Below, in pieces: positions 26,114 through 34,946 of a stretch of 64,000 nucleotides of DNA (positions are counted from its first letter, which is position 1; each line of letters begins with the position of its first letter). The stretch is from JAICNG01 sp035765135 (lineage in GTDB: Bacteria; Gemmatimonadota; Gemmatimonadetes; Gemmatimonadales; Gemmatimonadaceae): contig DASTYE010000010.1 of assembly GCA_035765135.1 (NCBI GenBank), positions 37,187 through 101,186 on the forward strand, written 5' to 3'. The translations under genes and the position numbers were made by a program. A model generated the notes under the pieces. That model ran no database searches. It saw nothing but the letters and a program-made list of their open reading frames with translations, and was not told where the DNA came from.

Positions 26114-26141
26114 TGCGGCACAACTGCCGCACGCTTTTCTT
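26114..26141 (+). terminator. Rho-independent terminator after sixA
   Basis: TGCGGCA (26114-26120) and TGCCGCA (26125-26131) form a perfect 7-bp stem around CAAC, followed by CGCTTTTCTT. It starts 5 bp past the sixA stop. Confidence 0.8.
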
Positions 26142-26221
26142 ACAACGTACGAACCTCGGTGCGGACGCCGAGGCGAAACACGCGCGGTATGTTCTGCCAC
26201 GACCTCTTTGGAGAGTGGCTC

Positions 26222-28072
26222 GTGCGCGCGTCGTCATACCTAACGCGAAGTGCATCCCTGGCGCTGGCGGTCGCGGGCGCAGTCGTCCCCGCCGGCGCTC
26301 AAGCGACGATGTTCCGCGGCGGGCCCGCGCACACCGGCGAATATCGAACCAACGGTGTGCCATCGTTTGGTGGCCTGCAGTGGCGTCTGCAGACGAAGGG
26401 GCCGGTGCGATCCTCACCAGTCATCATCGGATCGACCGTGTACATCGGTAGCGGCGACGGAAACGTCTACGCGATCGACGCGAACACGGGGATGGTTCGC
26501 TGGCGCCATGCCACCGAGGAAGCGGTCGCATCGACCCCCGCCGTGGCCAACGACCTCGTCTTCGTCAACGGCAACGACGGGCGGTTCCGCGCCCTGCGCG
26601 CCGCGGACGGCGGGCTCGCCTGGTCGGTTCGAATGGGAACGGCTGTCCCGCTGAAGTGGGGCTACGAGAGTGGCGAGATCTACACGTCGTCGCCGGTCGT
26701 CGGCGGCAACGTCGTCGTATTCGGGTCGCGGGATGGACACGTGTACGCGCTCGATGCTGGCACAGGACGCGAGCGCTGGCGTTTCCGCACCGGCGGGCGC
26801 GTGTACGCGACGCCCGCCATCGCCGGAGACACGGTGTACGCAGCCGATCAGGCGGGAGCCGTGTTCGCATTGAGCCTAACGAACGGGCGACTGGTGTGGC
26901 GCTTGGATACGGAGGGGACGCGTCTCAACTCCGCGGATTGGGGCTTCGACCGAACGACGGTGCAAGCCTCGCCGGCGGTCGCTGGCGGTGCCGTGTACGT
27001 CGGCGCGCGCGATGGCTTCCTCTACGCGATCGATCGCGCTACCGGAAAAGAGCGGTGGCGTCACGATCACAAGGTTTCCTGGGTGAACAGCTCGCCCGCC
27101 GTGAGCGAGGGGTTGGTATACGCCGGCAGCTCGGATGGGCATTTCATCCAGGCGGTCGACACCGCCAGCGGCCAGGAACGTTGGCGCGCGATGGCGGTCG
27201 GCGTGGTTTGGGCGTCGCCCGCCGTCGATGGTGCGCTCCTCTACGTCGGTGAGGGCAACGGCACGATGTACGCGCTCGACAAGCGTACGGGGACGGAAGC
27301 CTGGCGCTATCGTGTCGGGCACCGCCTGTTCTCGTCGCCGCTCGTGCACGATGGCCGTCTCTATTTCGGCAGCGATGACGGTGGCATCTATGCGGTGAAC
27401 GCGGCACGTGGTGCACCACTTCGCCGAGCCGTGTTTTTCGACTCCGCCGCCATCGGGGCGTCGATCGTCAGCAGCGCACCGGTGCGCGACTACCTGACGG
27501 CCCGCGGTTACGAGCTGCTCGATACGGCGTCGCTCGCGCGGTTCCTGAGCGATCGTGCTCGCGATCGGGCGCCAAGCGCGGTGGTGTTCGCGATGGACCA
27601 TCTCCCGCGCTCGGTGGCGCCGCTCGCGGCCGACACCGTTCTGTTCCGTCGCTACCTCAACGCGCACGGGAAGATCGTGTGGATCGGGACCCCGCCGTTG
27701 TTGTGGCCACTTCCCGACACCGGCCGTCGCACCCTCAAGGGCGTGCAGCGTCCGGCGACGGCGCGGCTCCTGGGCGTTCGTCACGAGCGCGGCAACTTCG
27801 ATTTGATCGGTGTGTCGAAGGTGGCGGAGCGTGCGAGGGACCTGGGATTGCCGGAGTGGTGGTTAGGCAATTGGGGAGCGAACCCCGAGGATGTCAGCAC
27901 CGTGTTGGCGAGCGATGAATGGGGTCTCGCCGCGGCGTGGGTGAAGCGATACGGGGGGCCGAATGGAAGCGGCTTCGTCCGCCTCTTCGCCGGCGACGGG
28001 TCCCCCGGTCGCCCATCAACGATGATCGCGATTCAGACCGCGGCTGAGCTGTGGCCTGTGGAGCCGAGGTAG
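26222..28072 (+). CDS. Exported PQQ-type beta-propeller repeat protein
   Basis: A 616-residue protein with a signal peptide (VRASSYLTRSASLALAVAGA). At least seven repeats of the type YAIDANTGMVRWR, YALDAGTGRERWRF, YAIDRATGKERWRH, YALDKRTGTEAWRY occur, so the domain is an eight- or seven-bladed PQQ-like propeller (PF13360 style). PQQ binding itself is not shown, and the repeats resemble BamB as much as quinoproteins. The last 190 residues form a separate domain with VVFAMDHLPRS and GKIVWIGTPPLLWPLPDTG, reminiscent of a ThuA-like fold. GTG 26222 has GGAG upstream; ATG 26189 is an alternative. Confidence 0.8.
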   Translation: MRASSYLTRSASLALAVAGAVVPAGAQATMFRGGPAHTGEYRTNGVPSFGGLQWRLQTKGPVRSSPVIIGSTVYIGSGDGNVYAIDANTGMVRWRHATEEAVASTPAVANDLVFVNGNDGRFRALRAADGGLAWSVRMGTAVPLKWGYESGEIYTSSPVVGGNVVVFGSRDGHVYALDAGTGRERWRFRTGGRVYATPAIAGDTVYAADQAGAVFALSLTNGRLVWRLDTEGTRLNSADWGFDRTTVQASPAVAGGAVYVGARDGFLYAIDRATGKERWRHDHKVSWVNSSPAVSEGLVYAGSSDGHFIQAVDTASGQERWRAMAVGVVWASPAVDGALLYVGEGNGTMYALDKRTGTEAWRYRVGHRLFSSPLVHDGRLYFGSDDGGIYAVNAARGAPLRRAVFFDSAAIGASIVSSAPVRDYLTARGYELLDTASLARFLSDRARDRAPSAVVFAMDHLPRSVAPLAADTVLFRRYLNAHGKIVWIGTPPLLWPLPDTGRRTLKGVQRPATARLLGVRHERGNFDLIGVSKVAERARDLGLPEWWLGNWGANPEDVSTVLASDEWGLAAAWVKRYGGPNGSGFVRLFAGDGSPGRPSTMIAIQTAAELWPVEPR

Positions 28073-28149
28073 ACGAGGTCATCAAGGTCGTCGAGGTCGT
28101 CGAGGTGAAGACCATTGACGACCTTGACACCTCGACACCCTCGACACCC
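28073..28149. repeat. Imperfect inverted repeat of GTCGAGG units
   Basis: Left arm GTCGTCGAGGTCGTCGAGGT (28087-28106) is mirrored imperfectly by ACACCTCGACACCCTCGACA (28127-28146). It lies between the convergent propeller and LRR genes, spanning their two stop codons, and may end transcription from both sides. Confidence 0.55.
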
Positions 28150-28881
28150 TCAGGTGTACACCGCGCACCCCTGCTCCCGCAGCTCATCGATCCAGCGGGG
28201 CACCGACGACAGCGTGTTCCATCGCACGTCCAGCTTCTCGAGTGACTGGAGCTCGCGCATCGCGTCGGGAAGGGTCATGAGCTGGTTCTCCCGGAGATCG
28301 AGGTGCACCAGCTGGCGCATCTCGCCAATGGCGTCGGGGAGCGTAGTGAGCCGGTTCGCGCGGAGATCCAGATGCGTGACTCGCTCGAGGCCCCGAATGG
28401 TACGGGGCAGCGAGATCAGGGCGTTCCGGCTCAGGTTCAACACGCGCAGACTCGTGAGGCGGCCGATCGAATCGGGCAGCTCCTCGAGCGCATTGCCGTT
28501 GAGGTAGATCTCACGCACGGTCGCGAGCGCGCCGATCGAATAGGGCAGCCCGCGCAGCGCATTGTCGTGGGCGCGGAGCTCCAGCAGCGAGCGCAGGGCC
28601 CCGATCGAGTCCGGAAGCGCGGTGATGGCGTTGTTACTCACGTTCAGATAGACCAGCGACTTCAGGTTCCCGATCGACTCCGGCAACTTCGCCAGCTTGT
28701 TGTTGGAGACGTAGAGAAACTCGAGCGCGCGCAGCTCGCCGAGGGCTTCGGGGAGCTCCGTCAGCTGGTTGTAGCTGAGGTCGAGCGTCGTGAGATGCCG
28801 CTGCGACAGGACGTCGTCGGGCAGCGTACTGAGCGAGCTCGCGTGCAGGAAAAGACGCGTCGTCTCGAAGTCGGCCGTCAC
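28150..28881 (-). CDS. Leucine-rich repeat protein
   Basis: A 243-residue protein almost entirely of 23-residue LRRs of the type LTTLDLSYNQLTELPEALGEL, LVYLNVSNNAITALPDSIGAL and THLDLRANRLTTLPDAIGEM; about nine are visible. No signal peptide and no extra domain, so it is a cytoplasmic protein-binding scaffold. The start is GTG overlapping the upstream stop (GTGA). Its partner may be the upstream gene product. Confidence 0.9.
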   Translation of the reverse strand: MTADFETTRLFLHASSLSTLPDDVLSQRHLTTLDLSYNQLTELPEALGELRALEFLYVSNNKLAKLPESIGNLKSLVYLNVSNNAITALPDSIGALRSLLELRAHDNALRGLPYSIGALATVREIYLNGNALEELPDSIGRLTSLRVLNLSRNALISLPRTIRGLERVTHLDLRANRLTTLPDAIGEMRQLVHLDLRENQLMTLPDAMRELQSLEKLDVRWNTLSSVPRWIDELREQGCAVYT

Positions 28882-29540
28882 TCCTCGTACTCGTCCGATC
28901 CCTGGACCCAGATGAACGACTGGATGTCGATCATGTCGCGCGGCCTCAAGTCCCGCGTATCATCGCGAACTCTGTCGGCGAACGCCAGCAGGCTCGCATA
29001 CGTCTTCCAATGCGGGTTCGACTGGTAGTGGAAGTCGAACCCGTACTCCCGCGCCGCGAGCTTCGTCACGTTCGCCTTGAGAAAGATGTGGCGCTCCGGC
29101 TGCGCAAGGAAGGCGAACACGGTGACGAGCGGCCAGGTGAGGACCCGCGTCTGTTCTCGCGGAAGCTGGGCAACGGCCGTGCACCACTCCTCGAACTTCC
29201 GTTCTTCGTTCCCACGGCCGTAGAGGAGCTCGAACAGCCCTTCGGCGAAGGTGCGCGCTCCCGCCGGTGACTTGACGGCATCGCGGAGCGCCATCTTCTC
29301 GAACGAGAAGAGCAGGTTCGTGCGCGCCTCGATCTGAACGGCCCTGGTCGCGATTTCGGCATAGCGCTTCGCCTCGAGTGCCGCGCGAAACGCGGCGCGT
29401 CCGAGCGACGTCTCCCATCGCTCGTGTGCGTCCCACTTGTAATTCCGCTCCCAGTCGAGATACGTCTCGTCCTGGAACCCATCGGGAAAGAACCGCAGGA
29501 ACTTCCGCCGGCAGCGGAGCGCGCTCGGCGACCGGGTCAG
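28878..29540 (-). CDS. Uncharacterised protein, upstream of the LRR gene
   Basis: A protein of up to 220 residues. Conserved-looking stretches are FLRFFPDGFQDETYLDWERN, EARTNLLFSFEKMALRDAV, FAEGLFELLYGRG, LTWPLVTVFAFLAQP and RPRDMIDIQSFIWVQGSDEY. No membrane segment, no known domain. There is no ATG: the most likely start is a CTG at 29540 overlapping the upstream TGA, or a later GTG; the frame stays open far upstream through the neighbouring gene. It is coupled to the LRR gene by a 4-base overlap, so the two probably work together. Confidence 0.62.
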   Translation of the reverse strand: MTRSPSALRCRRKFLRFFPDGFQDETYLDWERNYKWDAHERWETSLGRAAFRAALEAKRYAEIATRAVQIEARTNLLFSFEKMALRDAVKSPAGARTFAEGLFELLYGRGNEERKFEEWCTAVAQLPREQTRVLTWPLVTVFAFLAQPERHIFLKANVTKLAAREYGFDFHYQSNPHWKTYASLLAFADRVRDDTRDLRPRDMIDIQSFIWVQGSDEYEE

Positions 29541-30013
29541 GGCTCCCTCACGCTCGCGATGCGCTCGGGGACGATCCTCTGGCCTAACGATTGTGCCGGC
29601 GCGGGCACGGCACCCCCCGACCGGCGCGAGGCCCACAGCATCTGCAGGCGAGTCAGGCAGCCTTCCGACACGATGTAGCGCCCGAGGTCGCGCGCGGCCA
29701 GCATCACGCCAAGGAACGCGGCGCCGAGCGCGACCGGGCCGAATCCGGTCAGCGCGAGCGCTCCGACGACCACGACGCTCGAGCCCGTCAACGTGAGTGC
29801 GGACGAGTGGTGACGAGGCAGCGGGCCGAATTGCGGCACGAACTCGAGCTCTCCCTCGCGATATCGCACCACGACGCTCACGAACTGCGGCAGCCGGACG
29901 CAAATGTGCTCTCCGTGCGGCACCACCACGTAGCCGAGCGCCTCGAGGTCGGCGCGAAACGCAGCCAACTCGGGCACGAGGCTCACGGCGGGGAGCTGGC
30001 GATCGGGATCCAT
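29537..30013 (-). CDS. Uncharacterised membrane-associated protein
   Basis: A 158-residue protein starting MDPDRQLPAVSLVPELAAF. Residues about 1-75 form a soluble domain (YVVVPHGEHICVRLPQFVSV), then one or two hydrophobic helices (SSVVVVGALALTGFGPVALG and GAAFLGVMLAARDLG). It is the first gene of a three-gene run with the uncharacterised protein and LRR gene. Family not recognised. Confidence 0.6.
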   Translation of the reverse strand: MDPDRQLPAVSLVPELAAFRADLEALGYVVVPHGEHICVRLPQFVSVVVRYREGELEFVPQFGPLPRHHSSALTLTGSSVVVVGALALTGFGPVALGAAFLGVMLAARDLGRYIVSEGCLTRLQMLWASRRSGGAVPAPAQSLGQRIVPERIASVREP

Positions 30014-30122
30014 GGCTCAAGCGGGAACGGCACGGGGAGTGCGCGGAGCATCTAGCGCCGGACAGTGCGGCCCAAGGGTATACATGGAATGTGCCGCGGT
30101 TCCCGTCACCAGGAGAGGAAGC

Positions 30123-30602
30123 ATGGCATTCACGATCGAGTCATCCGCCTTCAAGAATCAGGGTACCATCTCTCGCGAATACACGTGCGACGGCGAGGAT
30201 GTGTCGCCGTCCATTCGCTGGTCTGGAGCCCCCGAGAAGACCCGCAGCTTCGCGCTCATCGTCGATGACCCCGACGCCCCCGATCCCGCAGCGCCCAAGC
30301 GCGTCTACGTTCACTGGGTGCTGTACGACATTCCGCCGTCCGTCGCGAAGATCGACGAGGATGGAGAGGACGCGGTTGTGAAGGCGGGAGCCCGCCAGGG
30401 GAAAAACGACTGGGGGCGCACCGGGTACGGGGGCCCGTGCCCACCGATCGGCCGTCATCGCTACTTCTTCAAGCTCTACGCGCTCGACACGACGCTCGGC
30501 GACCTCAGCACGCCGACCAAGCGCGACGTGGAGAAGGCGATGGAGGGACACGTGCTCGCCTCGGCCACGATCATGGGGACGTATCAGCGGGACGGGAAGT
30601 GA
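30123..30602 (+). CDS. YbhB/YbcL family PEBP-like protein
   Basis: A 159-residue Raf-kinase-inhibitor-like (PEBP) protein: ISREYTCDGEDVSPSIRW, FALIVDDPDAPDPAAP with the DPDAP anion-binding motif, YVHWVLYDIPP and YGGPCPPIGRHRYFFKLYAL with the PPxGxHRY motif. Bacterial members are cytoplasmic, of unsettled function. AGGAGAGG precedes ATG 30123. The 3' end overlaps a convergent acetyltransferase by 32 bp. Confidence 0.92.
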   Translation: MAFTIESSAFKNQGTISREYTCDGEDVSPSIRWSGAPEKTRSFALIVDDPDAPDPAAPKRVYVHWVLYDIPPSVAKIDEDGEDAVVKAGARQGKNDWGRTGYGGPCPPIGRHRYFFKLYALDTTLGDLSTPTKRDVEKAMEGHVLASATIMGTYQRDGK

Positions 30603-31035
30603 GCGACTTTCTGAACGCCACGAGCCGCTCGACCTCGGTGTAGCCGAGCCGCTCGTGGGCGCGATGGCTGACGAGGTTGTCGAGCAGAGCGTCGGAGCCC
30701 ATCTCGGTGTATCCGGCGGAGCGGGCCCATTCCTCTGCCGCTTCGATCAGCGCGCGCCCGCAGCCATGCCGCCGCACATCGGGATCCACGTACCACCCCT
30801 CGATGAAGCCCACGGGGCTGGTTTCGCAGCCTTCGGCATAGGGGCGCGTACCCACCTCGATGAAGCCGCATAACGAGCCGTCGGCCCGTTCGGCGACGAA
30901 CACACGTGCGTCCGCGCGGCCGTGCCACGCGCGCATATCCGGGTCGGTGGACGCCGTGGGCTCGTCCGGCCACAGAGCCGCCCGCATGCGACGCCACTCG
31001 TTCCAGTCCGATGGCTCGAGGAGTCTGACGCGCAT
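30571..31035 (-). CDS. GNAT acetyltransferase, aminoglycoside 6'-N-acetyltransferase-like
   Basis: A 154-residue GNAT protein. RVRLLEPSDWNEWRRMRAAL is followed by W-P-DE, as in aminoglycoside 6'-acetyltransferases. VDPDVRRHGCGRALI is the acetyl-CoA loop (R-R-x-G-C-G) and GFIEGWYV the core strand. Substrate is not certain; the aac(6')-like start is suggestive only. Its end overlaps the convergent YbhB gene by 32 bp. Confidence 0.82.
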   Translation of the reverse strand: MRVRLLEPSDWNEWRRMRAALWPDEPTASTDPDMRAWHGRADARVFVAERADGSLCGFIEVGTRPYAEGCETSPVGFIEGWYVDPDVRRHGCGRALIEAAEEWARSAGYTEMGSDALLDNLVSHRAHERLGYTEVERLVAFRKSLTSRPADTSP

Positions 31036-31043
31036 GACGGGCG

Positions 31044-31409
31044 TTACCGAGTGGGATCGATCTCGATTCGTCCAGCGTCGGCCTGCACCGGATACGATTC
31101 CCGTACTGGACCGACGAACCACACGCGCGCCCACAGTCCCTTGCTGAGGGCGTTGAAGTTCACTCGAGCGGAGTCACCCTGCTGGATCTCGGTACTCGGC
31201 GTTATACGCACGACGGCCTTGTCGGAGCCCGAGCGCTCCGAGGGATTGGCCTCGACGCGGATGGTGCCGGTCCCATCGCCTGAACGTTCGACGGCGGTGA
31301 TCCGGCCCTCGATTGACGGAGGCCCGGCAACGGATCGCGGAGCCGCCGGTGCGCAGGCGGTCGCGAGTGCGACGACCAGGAGGACGAGCGCAGAATGCGG
31401 AGTGCGCAT
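31044..31409 (-). CDS. Small lipoprotein, OB- or beta-rich
   Basis: A 121-residue protein with lipobox LATAC (Cys19) after MRTPHSALVLLVVALATAC. The mature part (IEGRITAVERSGDGTGTIRV, VVRITPSTEIQQGDSARVN) looks like a small beta-barrel; no family is assigned. It ends 9 bp before the acetyltransferase start, so both are likely co-transcribed. Confidence 0.7.
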   Translation of the reverse strand: MRTPHSALVLLVVALATACAPAAPRSVAGPPSIEGRITAVERSGDGTGTIRVEANPSERSGSDKAVVRITPSTEIQQGDSARVNFNALSKGLWARVWFVGPVRESYPVQADAGRIEIDPTR

Positions 31410-31462
31410 CAATGGATTCGGCACGCGGCGGCGATGGTGAACTTTTCCATCGAACCCTCGCT

Positions 31463-31663
31463 TCAGCCTTCCTCGGGGATGATCAGCCAGAGCAACGCGT
31501 ACACGAGAAGGCCCGGGAACGCGACGGAGATGATGGACACGATGACGAAGCCCACGCGAGCCAGCGTCGGATCGATGGACCAGTACTCCGCCAGGCCGCC
31601 GATGACGCCGGCGACCATGCGGTTCGTGCGCGAGCGGCGCAACGGCTTCCGCAATTCCACCAT
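31463..31663 (-). CDS. PspC domain protein
   Basis: A 66-residue PspC (PF04024) protein: basic start KPLRRSRTNRMVAGVIGGLA, then EYWSIDPTLARVGFVI and a long helix with PGLLVYALLWLIIPEEG. PspC proteins are membrane-stress sensors of the phage-shock system; no other psp genes are visible. It heads a minus-strand group with the lipoprotein and acetyltransferase. Confidence 0.9.
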   Translation of the reverse strand: MVELRKPLRRSRTNRMVAGVIGGLAEYWSIDPTLARVGFVIVSIISVAFPGLLVYALLWLIIPEEG

Positions 31664-31724
31664 CGCGACCTCCGGAATGGGTGATTCTCAACTTCCACGA
31701 GCGTTGCCCTGATGTCCAGCGGGG

Positions 31725-32180
31725 CTACGCGTCCCAGGTGACGGCATCGCCGACACGGATGAGACCGCCCCGCAACACCTGTGCGAAGGCACCTCCCCCC
31801 CAGTCCGGTGCGAGCGCAGCTCTCAGTCCGCGATGCACCTCCTCCATCCGTTCGCACGGCGTCGTTTCGCCGCCGATCACTACTCGTGCCTCGCCGATGC
31901 GGAGAATGCGCCCGCGTGTTCGCGCCAACGACACGCCAGACATCAACAGATTCGCTCGGCGTCCCGACGGCTCGGCGTCCGCGCCGAGGGATGCCATTAC
32001 GCGGTTCCAGGCCTCACGCTCGAGGAGCGTTACCTGCCGGCGTCGGCTGCGATCCACGTTGCCGACGATCCCGCGCCCTTCGACCAGTTGCGCTTCGTCG
32101 ACGGGATCCATCTTCCCCAGGTGCACACGCTTGATCCAGATCGCCTCCAGCCGGCCGGGCTCGTCATCGCGCTCGTGCAC
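31725..32180 (-). CDS. MOSC domain-containing protein
   Basis: A 151-residue MOSC protein: VHLGKMDPVDEAQLVEGRGI, VTLLEREAW, GRRANLLMSGV, LRIGEARVVIGGETTPCERM with the conserved Cys, and WGGGAFAQVLRGGLIRVGD. MOSC domains bind sulfur carried on molybdenum cofactor. It is a stand-alone short form. A longer frame read on the opposite strand is antisense. Confidence 0.88.
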   Translation of the reverse strand: MHERDDEPGRLEAIWIKRVHLGKMDPVDEAQLVEGRGIVGNVDRSRRRQVTLLEREAWNRVMASLGADAEPSGRRANLLMSGVSLARTRGRILRIGEARVVIGGETTPCERMEEVHRGLRAALAPDWGGGAFAQVLRGGLIRVGDAVTWDA

Positions 32181-32459
32181 TCATCACCTGGTGGAATGAT
32201 TCTTTGTTTCGGATCGCAGGCACTGGCAGCCGCAGATCTTTGTGAGAACCTATCGGATAAAGGTCGCGTTGGCTCAGTCGGAGTGGTTTCTAAAGTCCTG
32301 TCGCGCGGTTCATGAAGCTCTTGCAGTTGGTCGTATCCGTGCCGTTTCGCCGTTCAAGATCCGCGAAATCCGTGATGAGCTGTTGACGTTGACGTTGCGG
32401 TTTCTGCGGCCATCTGCGGTTCCTGGTCGCCTACCGCAATCACCGGTGTCTCCGCCTCG
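32181..32459. repeat. Non-coding gap with dispersed repeat (copy 1)
   Basis: No gene is seen. Positions about 32333-32430 (ATCCGTGCCGTTTCGCCGTT ... TTTCTGCGG) recur at 35500-35590, and an inverted partial copy lies at 35334-35380. The GC content is visibly lower than in the genes. The rest of the gap holds no recognisable signal. Confidence 0.6.
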
Positions 32460-32954
32460 TCACGCCGACCACGGCTCATCCGCCGTGGGCCCGTACATGC
32501 TCGGAATCGGAACGTCGATCAGTCGAAGGTAAACGGTGAGCTGACCACGATGATGAACGAGATGACTGATGTGCTGGCGTACGACGACTCCCCGAGGGGC
32601 GGAGAAGAGAATTCGCTCTCCCATCTTCAGCGACCACATGAGGTCGAAATCCGCGTCCTTCGCCGACGACAGCGCTTCACGCACCTCTCGCACGTGTCGA
32701 TCGAAGTCGGCGAGCAGCGTCTCGGTCTTCTCGAAGCTGTAACCGGGCCCCTTGGTGAGGTCGATGTCGATGCCGCGAATGGTCTTCGTCATCCATCCTG
32801 GCATCGACGACACGAGCTGCGCGAGGTGGCCAAGCGGAAACGACTTCGCGTGCGGCTTCCACGGTCCCTTGTCGCTCGGCACCCGCTCGAGAAGACGCCG
32901 CGTAGCGGGCATTTCCTGGTCGAGCTCCGCGAGAAGAGCTTGGGCAATCGGCAT
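32460..32954 (-). CDS. DinB-family protein
   Basis: A 164-residue four-helix-bundle protein of the DinB/YfiT type: LLERVPSDKGPWKPHAKSF, LGHLAQLVSSMPGWM, and GVVVRQHISHLVHHRGQLTVYLRL, the last with the family's His metal ligands. Members are thiol transferase-like or unknown. It lies downstream of, and in the same direction as, the sugar dehydrogenase. Confidence 0.88.
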   Translation of the reverse strand: MPIAQALLAELDQEMPATRRLLERVPSDKGPWKPHAKSFPLGHLAQLVSSMPGWMTKTIRGIDIDLTKGPGYSFEKTETLLADFDRHVREVREALSSAKDADFDLMWSLKMGERILFSAPRGVVVRQHISHLVHHRGQLTVYLRLIDVPIPSMYGPTADEPWSA

Positions 32955-33008
32955 GGTGCGACGGTTCTCCTGGTGAAGTCGATGCGAGCGGTCACTCGCT
33001 CGAGGCGG

Positions 33009-34946
33009 TTATGGGCGGACGATTCTCCAGACCTCGTCGGCGGCGATCATGTACAACTCTCCCATGCCGTCACGGCCGAAGGACACGATCCACGGAAGCG
33101 TGAGCCCGGGCCAGGACTGTTGGTCGGTGGCTGTGCCGGCGGCAGTCGCGCGGAAGCTGCGCACCCATCCCTGACAGAAATCCGCGTAGAGATAATGACC
33201 GGTGAGCTCGGGGATCGCTGATCCACGATAGACGTACCCGCCGGTGACCGAGCATCCCTGACTGTGCAAATACTCCAGTGCGGGGAGTGTGAGCTGTCCA
33301 CTCGGATTGCAGCCGCTGCTCGGGTTGTAGCACGCGGTGCCTTCCATGAGACGCCATCCGTAGTTGGTACCGCCCGTCGTCGTACTGGTGACGTTCACTT
33401 CCTCTCGGGCATCCTGTCCCACGTCGCCAATGTAGAGTTTCTCACCCACCGGATCGAACGAAAATCGCCAGGGATTGCGAAGTCCCGATGCCCAGATTTC
33501 CGGTCTGGCGAAGGCCTGGCCGACGAACGGGTTGTCTGCGGGAACGGTAAACGGGTGCGTGCGGACATCGATGCGCAGGATTTTCCCGAGCAAGGTGCCC
33601 ATGTTCTGCGCGTTGTTCTGCGGATCGCCGCAGCATCCGCCGTCACCGGGCGCGACGTAGAGCATGCCATCGGGTCCGAACGCGATGAGCCCGCCGTGAT
33701 GATTCTCGCCGCGATGCGGAATGACGATCACGGCTCCGAGGCTCCCGCCGGCGACGTTCTCGCCGGGGATGGACCAGAAGCGCTCGACGACCATGTCGCC
33801 CGCCAGATTCACGTAGTACGTGAAGAACGTCCCACTGGTCGCGTAGTCCGGCGCGAACGTCATGCTGAGCATGCCACGTTCGCCGGTGAAGTTCACGCGA
33901 CTGGAAATGTCGAGAAACGGCGGCGCGAGCATCGTCCCGTTCACGACGATGCGGATGCGCCCGTTGCGCTCGACGATGAACTGTCGCGGGTCGCCGTCTG
34001 GCGACGTCAGAAACACCGGCGCAGTCAGGCCGTCGGCGACCAGCTCCCTGTCGAGCACGAGCGGCGCATTGGCATACGCGATCGTGGACGTCGCCGGAGC
34101 GGCATCGGTGACATCGACTGTTTGCGAAGCGGGCGACGGCGTATACGTCGTCAGATTGCTCCCCACGATTGCGGCGGTGATCGTGTAGGTGCCCGGCTCG
34201 AGATACTGGAGCGTCGTCGTCGAGGCGACCGTGCGCGCGAACCCTGATGGGCCGGTGACCGTGACCGACGCGTTGGTTCCAGGGGGCAGTCCGGCAATCG
34301 TTAGGTCGAGACGGCCTGTCCCAGCGCCGTAGGCGACCATGGCCCTGGCGTGCGTGAGCGATGCCGACACCGTCGCCGGTTGGGTCGCCGGATCCGGTCG
34401 GTACGTCCGGCCGGATGCCTGCACGTCGGCGGCGGCGATGGTGTAGATCCCGGGGTCGAGCAGGTCAAGCGTATCCGTCCGCGACACCGTTTGCGAGAAC
34501 GCATTCGGGCCGGTGACGGTGAGGCTTCCCTGCGCGCCGGCGGGAAGGCCGAGGACGGTTACGATGAGCCCTCCGCTCGCCACGGCATAGTTGATGTCGC
34601 CAGCCCGTGCGGTTGCACCGGACGAGACGGTGATGGTCTGCGTCGCGGGGGTGGCGGCGTACCGTCCGCTGGCGGTCGTCACTGGCAACGCGGCGATGGT
34701 GTATGCGCCCGGTCGCAGTGCGGTCAGCGTGTCCGATGTCGTGAGCTCGACGTCGTATCCGTTCGGCCCGGTGATGGTGAGGGCGGGTTGCGCGCCCGCT
34801 GGGAGGCCCGCGACGATGACGGCGAGATTCCCGGGCTCGGGCGCCGTCGGATCGTCGCCGCAGCCGGTGAGCCCGCCGGCCACCAGCAGCGCCGCGGTGA
34901 CCAGGCGGCTTGCGCCGCGGCGTCGGTGCTCTATCGTTTCGCTCAT
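33009..34946 (-). CDS. PQQ-dependent sugar dehydrogenase-like lipoprotein with N-terminal repeats
   Basis: A 645-residue lipoprotein (GGLTGCGDD lipobox, Cys about 28). Residues about 38-290 hold three tandem ~84-residue repeats, each with LPAGAQ or LPPGTN, TGPNGY/TGPNAF/TGPSGF and PGAYTIAA/PGIYTIAA/PGTYTITA, likely beta-sandwich modules. The remainder is the glucose/sorbosone dehydrogenase propeller: APVFLTSPDGDPRQFIVER, ERGMLSMTFAPDY, HHGGLIAFGPDGMLYVAPGD, GLRNPWRFSFDP and VQDAREEVN-type motifs. Starting Met at 34946 overlaps the start codon of the divergent CPXCG gene. Confidence 0.88.
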   Translation of the reverse strand: MSETIEHRRRGASRLVTAALLVAGGLTGCGDDPTAPEPGNLAVIVAGLPAGAQPALTITGPNGYDVELTTSDTLTALRPGAYTIAALPVTTASGRYAATPATQTITVSSGATARAGDINYAVASGGLIVTVLGLPAGAQGSLTVTGPNAFSQTVSRTDTLDLLDPGIYTIAAADVQASGRTYRPDPATQPATVSASLTHARAMVAYGAGTGRLDLTIAGLPPGTNASVTVTGPSGFARTVASTTTLQYLEPGTYTITAAIVGSNLTTYTPSPASQTVDVTDAAPATSTIAYANAPLVLDRELVADGLTAPVFLTSPDGDPRQFIVERNGRIRIVVNGTMLAPPFLDISSRVNFTGERGMLSMTFAPDYATSGTFFTYYVNLAGDMVVERFWSIPGENVAGGSLGAVIVIPHRGENHHGGLIAFGPDGMLYVAPGDGGCCGDPQNNAQNMGTLLGKILRIDVRTHPFTVPADNPFVGQAFARPEIWASGLRNPWRFSFDPVGEKLYIGDVGQDAREEVNVTSTTTGGTNYGWRLMEGTACYNPSSGCNPSGQLTLPALEYLHSQGCSVTGGYVYRGSAIPELTGHYLYADFCQGWVRSFRATAAGTATDQQSWPGLTLPWIVSFGRDGMGELYMIAADEVWRIVRP

